Source of the DNA: Nitrosopumilaceae archaeon
Lineage (GTDB): Archaea; Thermoproteota; Nitrososphaeria; Nitrososphaerales; Nitrosopumilaceae
Direction of reading: 5' to 3'
NCBI GenBank assembly: GCA_011523285.1
Contig: WTHC01000027.1
Span: forward strand, 1 to 39,955
Length of the DNA stretch: 39,955 nucleotides
Below the pieces are notes generated by a model. The model saw only the letters and a list, made by a program, of their open reading frames with translations. It ran no database searches and was not told the DNA's origin. The translations under genes and the position numbers were made by a program. How positions within the stretch are numbered: the first letter of the stretch is position 1; the number at the start of each line of letters is the position of its first letter. Shown one piece after another: positions 9,517 to 19,285 of the stretch.

Positions 9517-10359
9517 TTGTTGAAAATAGGTTCTCATGTTTCCATAGCAGGATCAATTGATATTTCTGTAGACCGCGCAACATCGAAAAACTGTTCTGCA
9601 TTTCAAATATTCACTAGAAGCCCAAGAAGATGGTTTACAAACAAACTCAATGAAAATGACATACAAACATTTAAAACAAAATTGGATGCTAGTATGATAG
9701 ATAAATTTTCCATAGTAGTCCATATGCCATACCTTCCAAATTTAGCTTCTCCAAATAAAATCATCTATGAAAAATCTATTGATATATTAAAACAAGAAAT
9801 TTCTAGATGTGAACAATTGGGAATTCATTATTTGGTAACTCATCTTGGAAGTCATATGAATACTAGTGAAACAAAAGGCGTAACACGACTTGTAGATGCA
9901 TTACAAAATGTAAGTAATACTAATGTTATGATATTGCTTGAAAATTCAGCTGGGCAAAAAAATTCTATCGGTTATAATTTTGAACAATTAGCAAAGATTT
10001 TTGATCATCTAGACAAACATAAATTCGGTATTTGTTTAGACACATGTCATATGTTTGCATCTGGTTACGACATAAGAAATGATGACAGTGCTTCAAATGT
10101 ATTCAAAGAATTTGATGATTATATCGGTCTAAAAAATTTTAAATTATTACATCTTAATGACTCTAAAAATGAATTAAACTCTCATCTTGATAGACATCAT
10201 CATATAGGCCTTGGGAAAATTGGTGAATGTGGTTTAAGCTACATGATTAAATTTGCTAATGTAAAAAACATTCCAATAATTTTAGAAACACCAATAGATA
10301 CTATGTGTGATGATTTGAGCAATATCAAAAAAGCCAAAGAACTTGCTTATAGAGATTAG
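9517..10359 (+). CDS. nfo: Endonuclease IV (AP endonuclease)
   Basis: 280 aa; GSHVSIAGSID, LVTHLGSH, ILLENSAGQKNSIG, GICLDTCHMFASGYDI, LLHLNDSKNELNSHLDRHHHIGLGKIG; TTG start. Confidence 0.95.
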   Translation: MLKIGSHVSIAGSIDISVDRATSKNCSAFQIFTRSPRRWFTNKLNENDIQTFKTKLDASMIDKFSIVVHMPYLPNLASPNKIIYEKSIDILKQEISRCEQLGIHYLVTHLGSHMNTSETKGVTRLVDALQNVSNTNVMILLENSAGQKNSIGYNFEQLAKIFDHLDKHKFGICLDTCHMFASGYDIRNDDSASNVFKEFDDYIGLKNFKLLHLNDSKNELNSHLDRHHHIGLGKIGECGLSYMIKFANVKNIPIILETPIDTMCDDLSNIKKAKELAYRD

Positions 10360-10390
10360 AAATTTATTCTATTGTATTATAATTGTAATA

Positions 10391-11878
10391 ATGGAATATA
10401 ACGAAGTGATGAAATTTGCATTACAAAAAGGATTTTATTTTCCAAGCTGTGATATATATTCAGATAAATCTGCAGGTTTTTGGGAATACGGTCCATTGGG
10501 GGTTAATTTCAAAAATAATTTTATTGATTTGTGGAGGAGTGAGTTGATACGACGTGATGAAGTATTAGAAATAGACGGTTCTCAAATTATGTCAAAATCT
10601 GTTTTCACTGCATCTGGGCACCTTACAAATTTTGCAGACCCAATAATTAAGTGTAAAGAATGTAGTTCTACTTTTAGAGTAGATAAATTACTAATGGAAA
10701 AAATAAACATTAATATAAATGAAAATGAGCCATTGCAAAAATATGATGAGATTATAACCAAAAATAATATATGCTGTACTAAATGTAATGGTAAATTTTT
10801 TAATTCATCTAGATTTAATATGATGTTTTCTATTGGTATTGGACCTGAAAATGAAGTAGCTTATCTTAGACCAGAAACATGTCAATCTATTTTCGTAGAT
10901 TTTCCTAGATTATTTAAGACTATGAGAGGTAAACTACCTTTCGGAATTGCACAAATCGGAAAAAGTTTTAGAAATGAAATTGCTCCAAGACAAAGTATAT
11001 TGAGATTAAGAGAATTTTATCAAGCCGAAATTGAAATTTTCTGTAATCCTAACAATTTTAACTCGTTTACCAAATTCTCTCAAGTAGCAAACACAACCAT
11101 TCGATTGTATGTTGACAATAAAACAAAAACAATGTCGTGCAAAGAAGCTGTTGATTCAAAAATTATACCAAATATATTCATAGCCTATTATATTGGATTG
11201 TTGACAGAATTTTATGCAAAAACTGGTATTGATATGTCAAAAACTCGTTTTAGAAAACTTTCAGACGATGAAAAAGCATTTTATTCAACATCATCTTTTG
11301 ACTTTGAAGTAAAAACTGCTGTGGGGTGGTTAGAATTAGTTGCGTGTAATTATAGAACAAATTATGATTTAATTCATCATGCTAATGTAAGCAAAGAAAA
11401 TTATTATGTACTTGACGGAGAAGATAAGATCATGCCACATGTATTTGAAATTTCAATGGGCATAGATCGCAGTCTTTATTCCATATTGGAACATAGCTTA
11501 AAAAATGATAGCGGTAACAAACGAACACTACTCGCATTACAACCATATTTATCGCCTATTTATGTAGGTGTTTTATCATTATTAAAAAAAGATGGATTAG
11601 AAGAAAAAACAAACGAGATCTATACACAGATTAAAAAAAAATTCACTGTGTTTCTAGATCATGCTGGTACGATAGGGCGGCGTTATAGACGTTTAGATGA
11701 AATAGGAGCGCCATTTGCAATTACTATAGATTATCAAACATTAAAAGATCAAACAGTTACTATGCGTATGAGAGATAACATGAATCAAATCAGAATACAG
11801 ATAAGTGAAATAGAGAAATTTTTAACAACTAATATTCTCATACCGCATAATGCTATTAAATCTAAATACCCTAGATAG
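10391..11878 (+). CDS. glyS: Glycyl-tRNA synthetase (archaeal/eukaryotic alpha2 class II)
   Basis: 495 aa from ATG 10391; GFYFPSCDIYSDKSAGFWEYGPLG, YLRPETCQSIFVDFP, FRNEIAPRQSILRLREFYQAEIEIF, FEISMGIDRSLYSIL. The track start (10343) overlaps nfo. Confidence 0.95.
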   Translation: MEYNEVMKFALQKGFYFPSCDIYSDKSAGFWEYGPLGVNFKNNFIDLWRSELIRRDEVLEIDGSQIMSKSVFTASGHLTNFADPIIKCKECSSTFRVDKLLMEKINININENEPLQKYDEIITKNNICCTKCNGKFFNSSRFNMMFSIGIGPENEVAYLRPETCQSIFVDFPRLFKTMRGKLPFGIAQIGKSFRNEIAPRQSILRLREFYQAEIEIFCNPNNFNSFTKFSQVANTTIRLYVDNKTKTMSCKEAVDSKIIPNIFIAYYIGLLTEFYAKTGIDMSKTRFRKLSDDEKAFYSTSSFDFEVKTAVGWLELVACNYRTNYDLIHHANVSKENYYVLDGEDKIMPHVFEISMGIDRSLYSILEHSLKNDSGNKRTLLALQPYLSPIYVGVLSLLKKDGLEEKTNEIYTQIKKKFTVFLDHAGTIGRRYRRLDEIGAPFAITIDYQTLKDQTVTMRMRDNMNQIRIQISEIEKFLTTNILIPHNAIKSKYPR

Positions 11879-11886
11879 TAGTACTA

Positions 11887-12957
11887 ATGCTAAATCTAGG
11901 CACGGATGAAATCATCAAATACCCATTCCTAGCAGAAGCAAAAACATATCTACAAGATAAAGGTTTTACATTAGAACAATTTGTTGACGACCCTGATCAC
12001 AAATTCATAATTGATATGGCATATGACAGAATAAAGTATGCAGCTAACGGTAAAATATATCCATCGCCCTATAAAGATAACATAAATATATCATCATTTC
12101 TACCTAGAGAAATTTTTTCTTTTATTATTGCAGTTGTGTTGTTAAAAATGTCTCGCATTAATATATTAATAAAAAAATTCGCTTTGTCTGAAGCTCGTAG
12201 AGCAGAAAAATACTTGGAAAAAGATTTAGAAGCTAAGATAAACATTCATTCTGACAATATTAGAAATCAACTTGAACACAGAATCAATCAACAAGAATTA
12301 GCAATTAAAATAATCAAAGAATTATTTTTGGTAGACATTAAAAAAGATCATGATCACTTCATTATAGCAGCTCAAGATTATCTGAAGCATGCAGTTCATT
12401 TTCATGAAACAGAATGGAAATTAGTAAACAGACATGTGTACAAAGGATTTGTATACTTGACGCCGCATGAAACAGTTAGGCTACTCCGGCGTAAAATAGA
12501 TCAATATATATCATCCAGAATATATTCTATTGAAATTCCATCAATTCAAAATTCTCTAAGATATTATGTAAACAACCTAACTTTGATGGCAAAAAAATTT
12601 CCAATACCATCTACATCGTCACCAGGGCAATTCCCTCCATGTATAAAACACACTCTTAACATGCTTGAGAATGGTAAAAATCTATCTCATTCTGGTAGAT
12701 TTCTTCTTGCGACATTTCTGTTGAGTAAAAAAAAACCAATAGCAGAAATTCTATCTCTATTTAAAAATGCTCCAGATTATAATGCAAAAACCACATTATA
12801 TCAAATTAACCATCTTGCAGGACTCTCTGGAAGTAGAACCAAATACAACTGTCCTTCATGCCAAAAAATCAAAACTCATAATCTGTGTTTCGAGACATCA
12901 GAATGTAATAATATTTCTAATCCTTTACAATTTAAAAACAATAATGAATCCAAGTAG
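11887..12957 (+). CDS. priL: DNA primase large subunit
   Basis: 356 aa; FeS cysteines (PPCIKH..., GSRTKYNCPSCQKIKTHNLC), SHSGRFLLATFLL. Confidence 0.93.
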   Translation: MLNLGTDEIIKYPFLAEAKTYLQDKGFTLEQFVDDPDHKFIIDMAYDRIKYAANGKIYPSPYKDNINISSFLPREIFSFIIAVVLLKMSRINILIKKFALSEARRAEKYLEKDLEAKINIHSDNIRNQLEHRINQQELAIKIIKELFLVDIKKDHDHFIIAAQDYLKHAVHFHETEWKLVNRHVYKGFVYLTPHETVRLLRRKIDQYISSRIYSIEIPSIQNSLRYYVNNLTLMAKKFPIPSTSSPGQFPPCIKHTLNMLENGKNLSHSGRFLLATFLLSKKKPIAEILSLFKNAPDYNAKTTLYQINHLAGLSGSRTKYNCPSCQKIKTHNLCFETSECNNISNPLQFKNNNESK

Positions 12958-14050
12958 CAGATCACTCCTAGAAAATACTTTCAAGAAATATTATTTTGAT
13001 AATTTTGATCTATTACACGTTCCTAGTAATCCACACGAAAGAGAATTTGCGTATAAAAAATTTGATTCTAAATTATATCGTCATATATCATTGAAGTCAG
13101 ATAAAGAATTGCATTTATTATTAATGACACAAACGCCCTCTGATATATATTGTTCAAACGCGCGTTATTCATTTCCTACATTGTCTATGAATGAAAAAGA
13201 TTGGAAAGATGCTGATTTGATATTTGATATAGACTCAAAAGACTTACAACTACCATGCAGAAATTTTCATACATGCATTCAATGTCTAGACTGCAACTCA
13301 TTTTCAACATTGTGTTCGAGATGCCCTAATTGTAATTCTAATCATTTTAAAACTATTACATTATTATGTAAACATTGCATTAATGCTGCTAAAGACGAAA
13401 CTAAAAAATTATGTGTTCTCCTTATTGATAACCTGGGAATAAAAAAACAGAATATCTTTGTGTATTTTTCTGGTAACGATGGATTTCATATCCATGTAAT
13501 TGATTCTCAATATCAAAATTTAGGTTCTAGAGAAAGAGCTGACATTGTAGATTATATTATGTTGCATAATATGTTACCTAACACAATAAACAAGAATAGG
13601 CTGAAATTCAAAAATTCAAAATACAATCAAATTCATAATAGTATTATTGGAGATAAAGACAGTACTAAAAATATAAGTACTATTAAAACGAATGCCGTAA
13701 CTAAAAATATAAGTACTATTAAAACGAATGCCGTAACTAAAAATACACGATATATTATAAAATCAATAATAGATCCAAATGTAACTATTGATGTACATAG
13801 GATATTTAGATTGGCAGGATCTATCAATAGTAAAAGCGGTATGTCGAAAGTTCGATGTAAAAATTTGGAGCTATTCGATCCTTTTAATGATGCTTGTTTC
13901 ATGGATGAAGATCCTATCAAAATTAGAGCGAATTGTCCTATCAAATTTATACTGAAGGGTAAAAAATTTGGTCCGTTTAAAAATGAATACGTTACAATTC
14001 CTAAATACGCTGCTATATATATGATTTGCAAAGGCTTAGCTGAAATATAG
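12944..14050 (+). CDS. priS: DNA primase small (catalytic) subunit
   Basis: 368 aa from ATG 12944, overlapping priL by 14 bp; DLIFDIDSKDL catalytic motif, FSGNDGFHIHVID, VTIDVHRIFRLAGSINSKSGM. Confidence 0.93.
   Translation: MNPSSRSLLENTFKKYYFDNFDLLHVPSNPHEREFAYKKFDSKLYRHISLKSDKELHLLLMTQTPSDIYCSNARYSFPTLSMNEKDWKDADLIFDIDSKDLQLPCRNFHTCIQCLDCNSFSTLCSRCPNCNSNHFKTITLLCKHCINAAKDETKKLCVLLIDNLGIKKQNIFVYFSGNDGFHIHVIDSQYQNLGSRERADIVDYIMLHNMLPNTINKNRLKFKNSKYNQIHNSIIGDKDSTKNISTIKTNAVTKNISTIKTNAVTKNTRYIIKSIIDPNVTIDVHRIFRLAGSINSKSGMSKVRCKNLELFDPFNDACFMDEDPIKIRANCPIKFILKGKKFGPFKNEYVTIPKYAAIYMICKGLAEI
13664..13744 (+). repeat. 36-bp perfect tandem duplication (about 2.25 copies) inside priS
   Basis: ACTAAAAATATAAGTACTATTAAAACGAATGCCGTA at 13664-13699 and 13700-13735, then partial ACTAAAAATA; encodes (TKNISTIKTNAV)x2. 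Confidence 0.97.
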
Positions 14051-14120
14051 TGGCTATTTCACATTGTTTAGCTAATTTTAGGTAAAACATTAATTTACGC
14101 CAGTTTAATATACAATAGTT

Positions 14121-16964
14121 TTGTATAACGCATCAACAGAAGACTCGCCGTCTTCACCATCTGCTAGTAAATATCTACGGCTAGGTGTAATACTAGTGAT
14201 CTCAATTGCAATATTCGTTATAGTCGGAAGTAAAGGTGTAGAATTATCTATGAACATAACAGAATTCGATGACAAATTCATAAAACCTCTATTGTACTCA
14301 ATAATTTCATCATTATTTTTGTCTACATTAGCATTTGTCAGAATAAATATCGTCTCTAAGAAGTCAATTTTTTGGTATTTGATCTATACTATTATAAACA
14401 TCTTGAATGACAAAAATAGAGACTCTATAATTAATGGCGTATCAAATTTTAATAATTATAAACTATCTACAACCCATTTTATTATTTGGCAATTAACTAA
14501 AGTATTGCTATTCGGTGCGTTTTTTTCTAATATTATGTTTGGTTTTGCTCTTACTTATATATCCGAGGGAAATTCACTTGGTATTGATAACTCATATATG
14601 TTATTCAATTTACCTTTTGTAACTCCTCCTACAGATCCATCATATTCTATTGAAAACGTAGTTCCAATGATACCAGCTTTGCTAATAGTATTCCCGCCAA
14701 TATTAGCAGCAATTGGCATAAGATTAATCTTGTATGTTGGCATAGATAAAATAATATCTATTCTTACATCATATGTTAATGATTCACTAAAAGGTAAACT
14801 GCGATACCTAGATTATGTTTCTACGGTAGAAATAATCATTGGTATTTCAATTATGTGGTTTGGTTTTAATTTATTTTTTACTGATCATATTGACTACAAT
14901 ACTAGATATTCAATAGCTGGTACTTTTGCAATAGGACTTATACTTCTTGCATTTTCATTTCTAGATAAAATTAGATCAAAAGTATTTACTCACATATTAA
15001 AACGAGATATTTACATGCGTATTGGTATAATCTTGGCTATTATTATTGTAATTGTAGCAATAATGGCAGTTAATAATAGCATAGCAGATGCACGAAAAAT
15101 AGAATATTTGGGACCTTATACCTCGCAACAAATAGCAGTTAATAGGTATTTAGGAGATCTAGAGACAGTCGAAGAAAACAACCATGATATTTCAATTAGA
15201 GCGATTTCTCCAAACCATATCCAAGAATATATACAACAAAATAAAGATCTGTTGGACGTCATCAGGATTTGGGATTGGGATGCCGCATTTGCAAAATTAA
15301 AACCTGAAATAGGTTTGATACCTTATGTAGATTTTGAAGACAACGATATATTGAGATTTAACGATTCCTTATATTGGACAGCGTCTATGAAACCAATTCT
15401 GCCTCAATCTGTAAGTACTGAAAATAGGTGGTATAACGAGCATTTAGTATATACCCATGTGCCTAATGGATTTCTTACTTTAAACGCTACAAATGGCCAA
15501 ATAGTAGATAGTGGAGAATTTTTCAAACAAAGAGCTATTTATTACGGTGAAGGCGGGCTACTAGATCTTACGTGGTCTGCATATCCTGAAAATAGAAATG
15601 AAAGTAGCGCAGAACTTAATAACTCGTTCTATTCTGGAAATGGTGGTTTAAATGTATCGCCTCCATTGAGCTGGATATTTGAACCAAATTTTCTACTATC
15701 TTTCCCAACTGATTCTATACATGTTATGAGATTCAAAGATGTAAACGAAAGAATGAATATGTTATATCCATATTTCTTATATAATTTATTTGGGAAAGAA
15801 CTAGACACATTCCCGGTAACAGACGGTGAAAATTCATACTGGTTAATACCTCTGATTATAGGTTTTGATACTCATAATGTGCCTTGGTCAGTAGGAAATC
15901 CATATCTTAGGTTAGTTGGTTATGCATTAATAGATACGTATAACGGAGATATTTCACTATTAAAATCTGGAGATGATTTTTTTAGTAATATGTTTGCGTC
16001 AAAATATAACAAACAATTTATTGAAACTCCAATATGGCTTGAAAATCAAATACGATATCCGCAAGAACTATTTAATTGGAAGACTGAAATGTATAACATT
16101 TATCATGTAACTGATATTGAAAAGTTTATCCAAGCAAATGAATTTTATGAAATACCATTGGGACTTAGTACATATTATATAGAAGCAAAACCTCCTGGAT
16201 TTTCTCAACATGAATTTTTAGGATTATTGTCGTTGGAATTACGTGGATCACAAGGCAGGAATCTTGCTGGTTATATGATTGTTGAAAATGATCTAAATAA
16301 TTTAGGCAAAATGCAATTTTATGAAATACCATTAGATTCAACAACTAAACTTATTGGTCCTACTGCAGTACGTGAAGCATTAGATCGTGATCCTGATTTT
16401 GCACAACTTAAAACCTTGTTGCGTAATCCCAGAATAGGAGATAATATATTATATAAGGTGGGAGATCATGATGTTTATTTCATACCTGTATACACAGCTG
16501 GTTCTGGCGGTGTAGTTGCACAATTAGGTACAATCGCAGCTGTTGGTGCTGCCTTCACAGGAGAATATTATGTAGGTCTAGGAGATACACAAGAGAAAGC
16601 GTTTGAAGAGTATTTAAAAAAACTATCCGGTGTAACTACAGAAGATCTACAACAACATGAATTGAATAAAGCATCACGAATTGATATTTTGAAGTCAATC
16701 TTCCAAAATCAACAACTTGATATTATACTACCTACTTCAATACAAATACCATTATCATTTCAAGAACGTGAAATAACATTTTTCACAGAAAATGATTTGG
16801 ATTTCACTAAAACTACAATATTAGAATTTATTGATGATTTCGTTAAACCTAGAAATAATAGAATAATAATGTGGCAATCAGAAAATATAATTAATTTTGG
16901 AACAATTATGACCACAAATAACTTTCATGAACTTCATTACATATCAGTTAATATTGGTGAATGA
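14121..16964 (+). CDS. UPF0182 family large membrane protein
   Basis: 947 aa; N-terminal multi-TM plus large extracytoplasmic region (YLGDLETVEENN, IDTYNGDISLL, LSLELRGSQGRNLAGYM, YVGLGDTQEKAFEEYLKKL). Confidence 0.88.
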   Translation: MYNASTEDSPSSPSASKYLRLGVILVISIAIFVIVGSKGVELSMNITEFDDKFIKPLLYSIISSLFLSTLAFVRINIVSKKSIFWYLIYTIINILNDKNRDSIINGVSNFNNYKLSTTHFIIWQLTKVLLFGAFFSNIMFGFALTYISEGNSLGIDNSYMLFNLPFVTPPTDPSYSIENVVPMIPALLIVFPPILAAIGIRLILYVGIDKIISILTSYVNDSLKGKLRYLDYVSTVEIIIGISIMWFGFNLFFTDHIDYNTRYSIAGTFAIGLILLAFSFLDKIRSKVFTHILKRDIYMRIGIILAIIIVIVAIMAVNNSIADARKIEYLGPYTSQQIAVNRYLGDLETVEENNHDISIRAISPNHIQEYIQQNKDLLDVIRIWDWDAAFAKLKPEIGLIPYVDFEDNDILRFNDSLYWTASMKPILPQSVSTENRWYNEHLVYTHVPNGFLTLNATNGQIVDSGEFFKQRAIYYGEGGLLDLTWSAYPENRNESSAELNNSFYSGNGGLNVSPPLSWIFEPNFLLSFPTDSIHVMRFKDVNERMNMLYPYFLYNLFGKELDTFPVTDGENSYWLIPLIIGFDTHNVPWSVGNPYLRLVGYALIDTYNGDISLLKSGDDFFSNMFASKYNKQFIETPIWLENQIRYPQELFNWKTEMYNIYHVTDIEKFIQANEFYEIPLGLSTYYIEAKPPGFSQHEFLGLLSLELRGSQGRNLAGYMIVENDLNNLGKMQFYEIPLDSTTKLIGPTAVREALDRDPDFAQLKTLLRNPRIGDNILYKVGDHDVYFIPVYTAGSGGVVAQLGTIAAVGAAFTGEYYVGLGDTQEKAFEEYLKKLSGVTTEDLQQHELNKASRIDILKSIFQNQQLDIILPTSIQIPLSFQEREITFFTENDLDFTKTTILEFIDDFVKPRNNRIIMWQSENIINFGTIMTTNNFHELHYISVNIGE

Positions 16965-17037
16965 ACTATTGGTTTTTGAGTTCCAAAAATATTAGAAATT
17001 TATATTAAAACTAAATATATAAAAAATGATGTAAACC

Positions 17038-17580
17038 ATGCGTATTTTGGTAGTCAATAACGGTTCGCTATATAACAATCAGCTACTCTGCTTTCTATTT
17101 AACAAAAAATCTAATTTTGTTGTTTTACCATATTTCAAATCTCTAGAGGTGGTAGATAAATTTGATTCATTTATTCTTACAGGAAGACAACACAACAACA
17201 AATTGATGAACGTTATAAATTCTAAAATAATATATCATTCAATATCATATGATAAATCTCTATTTGGCATATGTTATGGAGCGGAAATTCTGGCACTGGT
17301 ATTGGGTGGTACAATAGTGAAAATGAATTCTATAAAATATGGGTCTGAAAATATCAAAATAATTAAACCAAACCCAATTTGCAATATGGCGAGTAATGTT
17401 TTTAAAAGTCATCGCTATAAAATTTCTAAAGTAGGTAAATTAACATCTTGTTTAGCTATGTCTAAAAATTGTTTTTATGAAATGATTCAATATTCTAATT
17501 CTAATATTTTTGGAACTCAATTTCATCCTGAAATGACATCAGACGGCCTAAACATTCTTGAATCTTTTATATTGCTTTGA
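17038..17580 (+). CDS. Class I glutamine amidotransferase
   Basis: 180 aa; nucleophile GICYGAEILALVLGG and FGTQFHPEMT His-Glu pair. Confidence 0.85.
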   Translation: MRILVVNNGSLYNNQLLCFLFNKKSNFVVLPYFKSLEVVDKFDSFILTGRQHNNKLMNVINSKIIYHSISYDKSLFGICYGAEILALVLGGTIVKMNSIKYGSENIKIIKPNPICNMASNVFKSHRYKISKVGKLTSCLAMSKNCFYEMIQYSNSNIFGTQFHPEMTSDGLNILESFILL

Positions 17581-17613
17581 TAGTTTTAATATTGTAACAT
17601 TTAAACTATATCT

Positions 17614-18558
17614 ATGGCTTCTTCTAATGAACTATATCTCCCATCCGTAACTAAAGAAAACATATGTCTTCCATTGGCAATAAATGTGGTCTCTAAATAT
17701 TGGAATGTTGATCTGCCTATTTCTGAAGCTAGATCTCTAGAAAAAAAATATGTAAATGTAAATAGTAATATACTTATAGAAGGTATAGAGCTTGCAGAAA
17801 GACATGGTTTAGCTAGTCTAATTCTTAATTCGTCACTAGTTGAATTAAAAAAAATAATTGATATGGGTATACCACCAATAGTGATCTTGCCTGGATTATA
17901 TCAGACTGTACAACATGCATCTGTAATTTCAGGTTATGATAACATAGAAAAGACTATTATGCATTACATTCCAAAACCAGATCAAATAGGTATTATCCCT
18001 GAAAAACAATTTGATAAATTATGGTCAGAAGATAATAAAATCATGATATTGATAGCTCCTACTGATATAATATATAACATGAAACCACAAAACAAAACTA
18101 TAGCTAAATCTAATCGATTATGTTTTATGTCTGAAAGATTAACAACACAAGATAATGTTGAAGAAGCTATCAATATATTGAAAAAATCCATCAATCTTAA
18201 TAAGAACAATGTGACCGCATTTTCTTCGTTGGGGAGCTTATTAAACAAGCAAAACTCTAACGATTGTGTTATTTATTATAAAAAATGTATCGCTATTAAT
18301 AACAAATGTTATTTGGCTTATAGGGGATTAGGCAATTATTTCTTAAAAAATAAGCAATTTAAAAAAGCAGAGGAATACTATACTAAAGCTATAGAAATTA
18401 ATCCAGAACGATTCGGTCCAATTTACAAAAACCGTGGAATTGCAAGATTAGAACAAAACAAAAAAATAATAGCTAAATCTGATTTTAATAATTATCTGAA
18501 ATACACAAAAAACCCTCAAGATACTAGTAGTATATTGGAATTACTAAAAAATATATGA
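17614..18558 (+). CDS. Peptidase C39-like N-terminal domain fused to TPR repeats
   Basis: 314 aa; N-term ICLPLAINVVSKYW...LASLILN...HASVISGYD pattern (C39-like), C-term TPR (YYKKCIAINNKCYLAYRGLGNYFLKNKQFKKAEEYYTKAIEINPE). Confidence 0.75.
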   Translation: MASSNELYLPSVTKENICLPLAINVVSKYWNVDLPISEARSLEKKYVNVNSNILIEGIELAERHGLASLILNSSLVELKKIIDMGIPPIVILPGLYQTVQHASVISGYDNIEKTIMHYIPKPDQIGIIPEKQFDKLWSEDNKIMILIAPTDIIYNMKPQNKTIAKSNRLCFMSERLTTQDNVEEAINILKKSINLNKNNVTAFSSLGSLLNKQNSNDCVIYYKKCIAINNKCYLAYRGLGNYFLKNKQFKKAEEYYTKAIEINPERFGPIYKNRGIARLEQNKKIIAKSDFNNYLKYTKNPQDTSSILELLKNI

Positions 18559-18559
18559 A

Positions 18560-18632
18560 TGCGAAGTACGTGATTTGAACACGTGATCTTCAGCTTGGGA
18601 AGCTGATGTCATGCCAACTAGACTAACTTCGC
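18560..18632 (-). tRNA. tRNA-Gly (anticodon CCC)
   Basis: GCGAAGU...ACUUCGCA acceptor, UCAGC-UUCCCAA-GCUGA anticodon arm, ACGUG-UUCAAAU-CACGU T arm; 73 nt, no intron. Confidence 0.95.
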
Positions 18633-18683
18633 ACATTAATGACAATTACAAACGTTATATAGATCAAATAAATCTTTTAATTT

Positions 18684-18854
18684 ATGGATGCAAAATGTCC
18701 TGAATGTTCAAATATCGCGTTTTTAGACGAAAATATCACTACTGTCGTTTGTGATCATTGTGGTTTTAAATCTACATATGATGAATATATAGAAATTATG
18801 AAAGAAATTGCAATTACACTCGCCTATGATTATGTGCCTAATAATCCATTATAA
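18684..18854 (+). CDS. Small zinc-ribbon protein (56 aa), absent from the ORF track
   Basis: MDAKCPECSNIAFLDENITTVVCDHCGFKSTYDEYIEIMKEIAITLAYDYVPNNPL; CxxC...CxxC; ATG start. Confidence 0.8.
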   Translation: MDAKCPECSNIAFLDENITTVVCDHCGFKSTYDEYIEIMKEIAITLAYDYVPNNPL

Positions 18855-18890
18855 TAAAGATTAATTAATGGCACGTGTTTTTTTTAATCC

Positions 18891-19253
18891 TTGAGTAATT
18901 TTAAATTAAATGTGTCTGATAAAATCGGAAAATCAATATCCGTAGACTTAAAAAATAATACCAATAATTTATTGGGATTAAAAATAGGTGCCAAAATAAA
19001 TGCTTCTGTAATAGATCAAAACGGAGATCTGAAAATTACTGGAGGCAGTGATAGATCTGGAGTGCCAATGAGAGGAGATGTTGACGGTACTGCAAAAAAA
19101 TATGTATTACTTTCTGATGGTATTGGGTTGCGAAATGTAAAAAAAGGACAACGCATACGTAAACTCATACGCGGCAATATAATTTCAGAAGAAATTTATC
19201 AAATTAACTGTAAATTTGACGGGAAATTAGAAACACCAAATAAAAATCAATAA
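18891..19253 (+). CDS. rps6e: Ribosomal protein eS6 (S6e)
   Basis: 120 aa; FKLNVSDKIGKS, GLKIGAKI, ITGGSDRSGVPMRGDV, GIGLRNVKKGQRIRKLIRGNIISEEIYQIN; TTG start. Confidence 0.95.
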   Translation: MSNFKLNVSDKIGKSISVDLKNNTNNLLGLKIGAKINASVIDQNGDLKITGGSDRSGVPMRGDVDGTAKKYVLLSDGIGLRNVKKGQRIRKLIRGNIISEEIYQINCKFDGKLETPNKNQ

Positions 19254-19285
19254 AGTTACATATCTCAATTTTTTAGTTTTTAATA

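Noticed and set aside
10343-10390. N-terminal extension of glyS
   Set aside because: Overlaps the nfo end; conserved GlyRS start MEYNEVMKFALQKGF is at 10391.
12767-12943. N-terminal extension of priS in the ORF track
   Set aside because: Overlaps priL out of frame; the recognisable PriS N-terminus begins at 12944.
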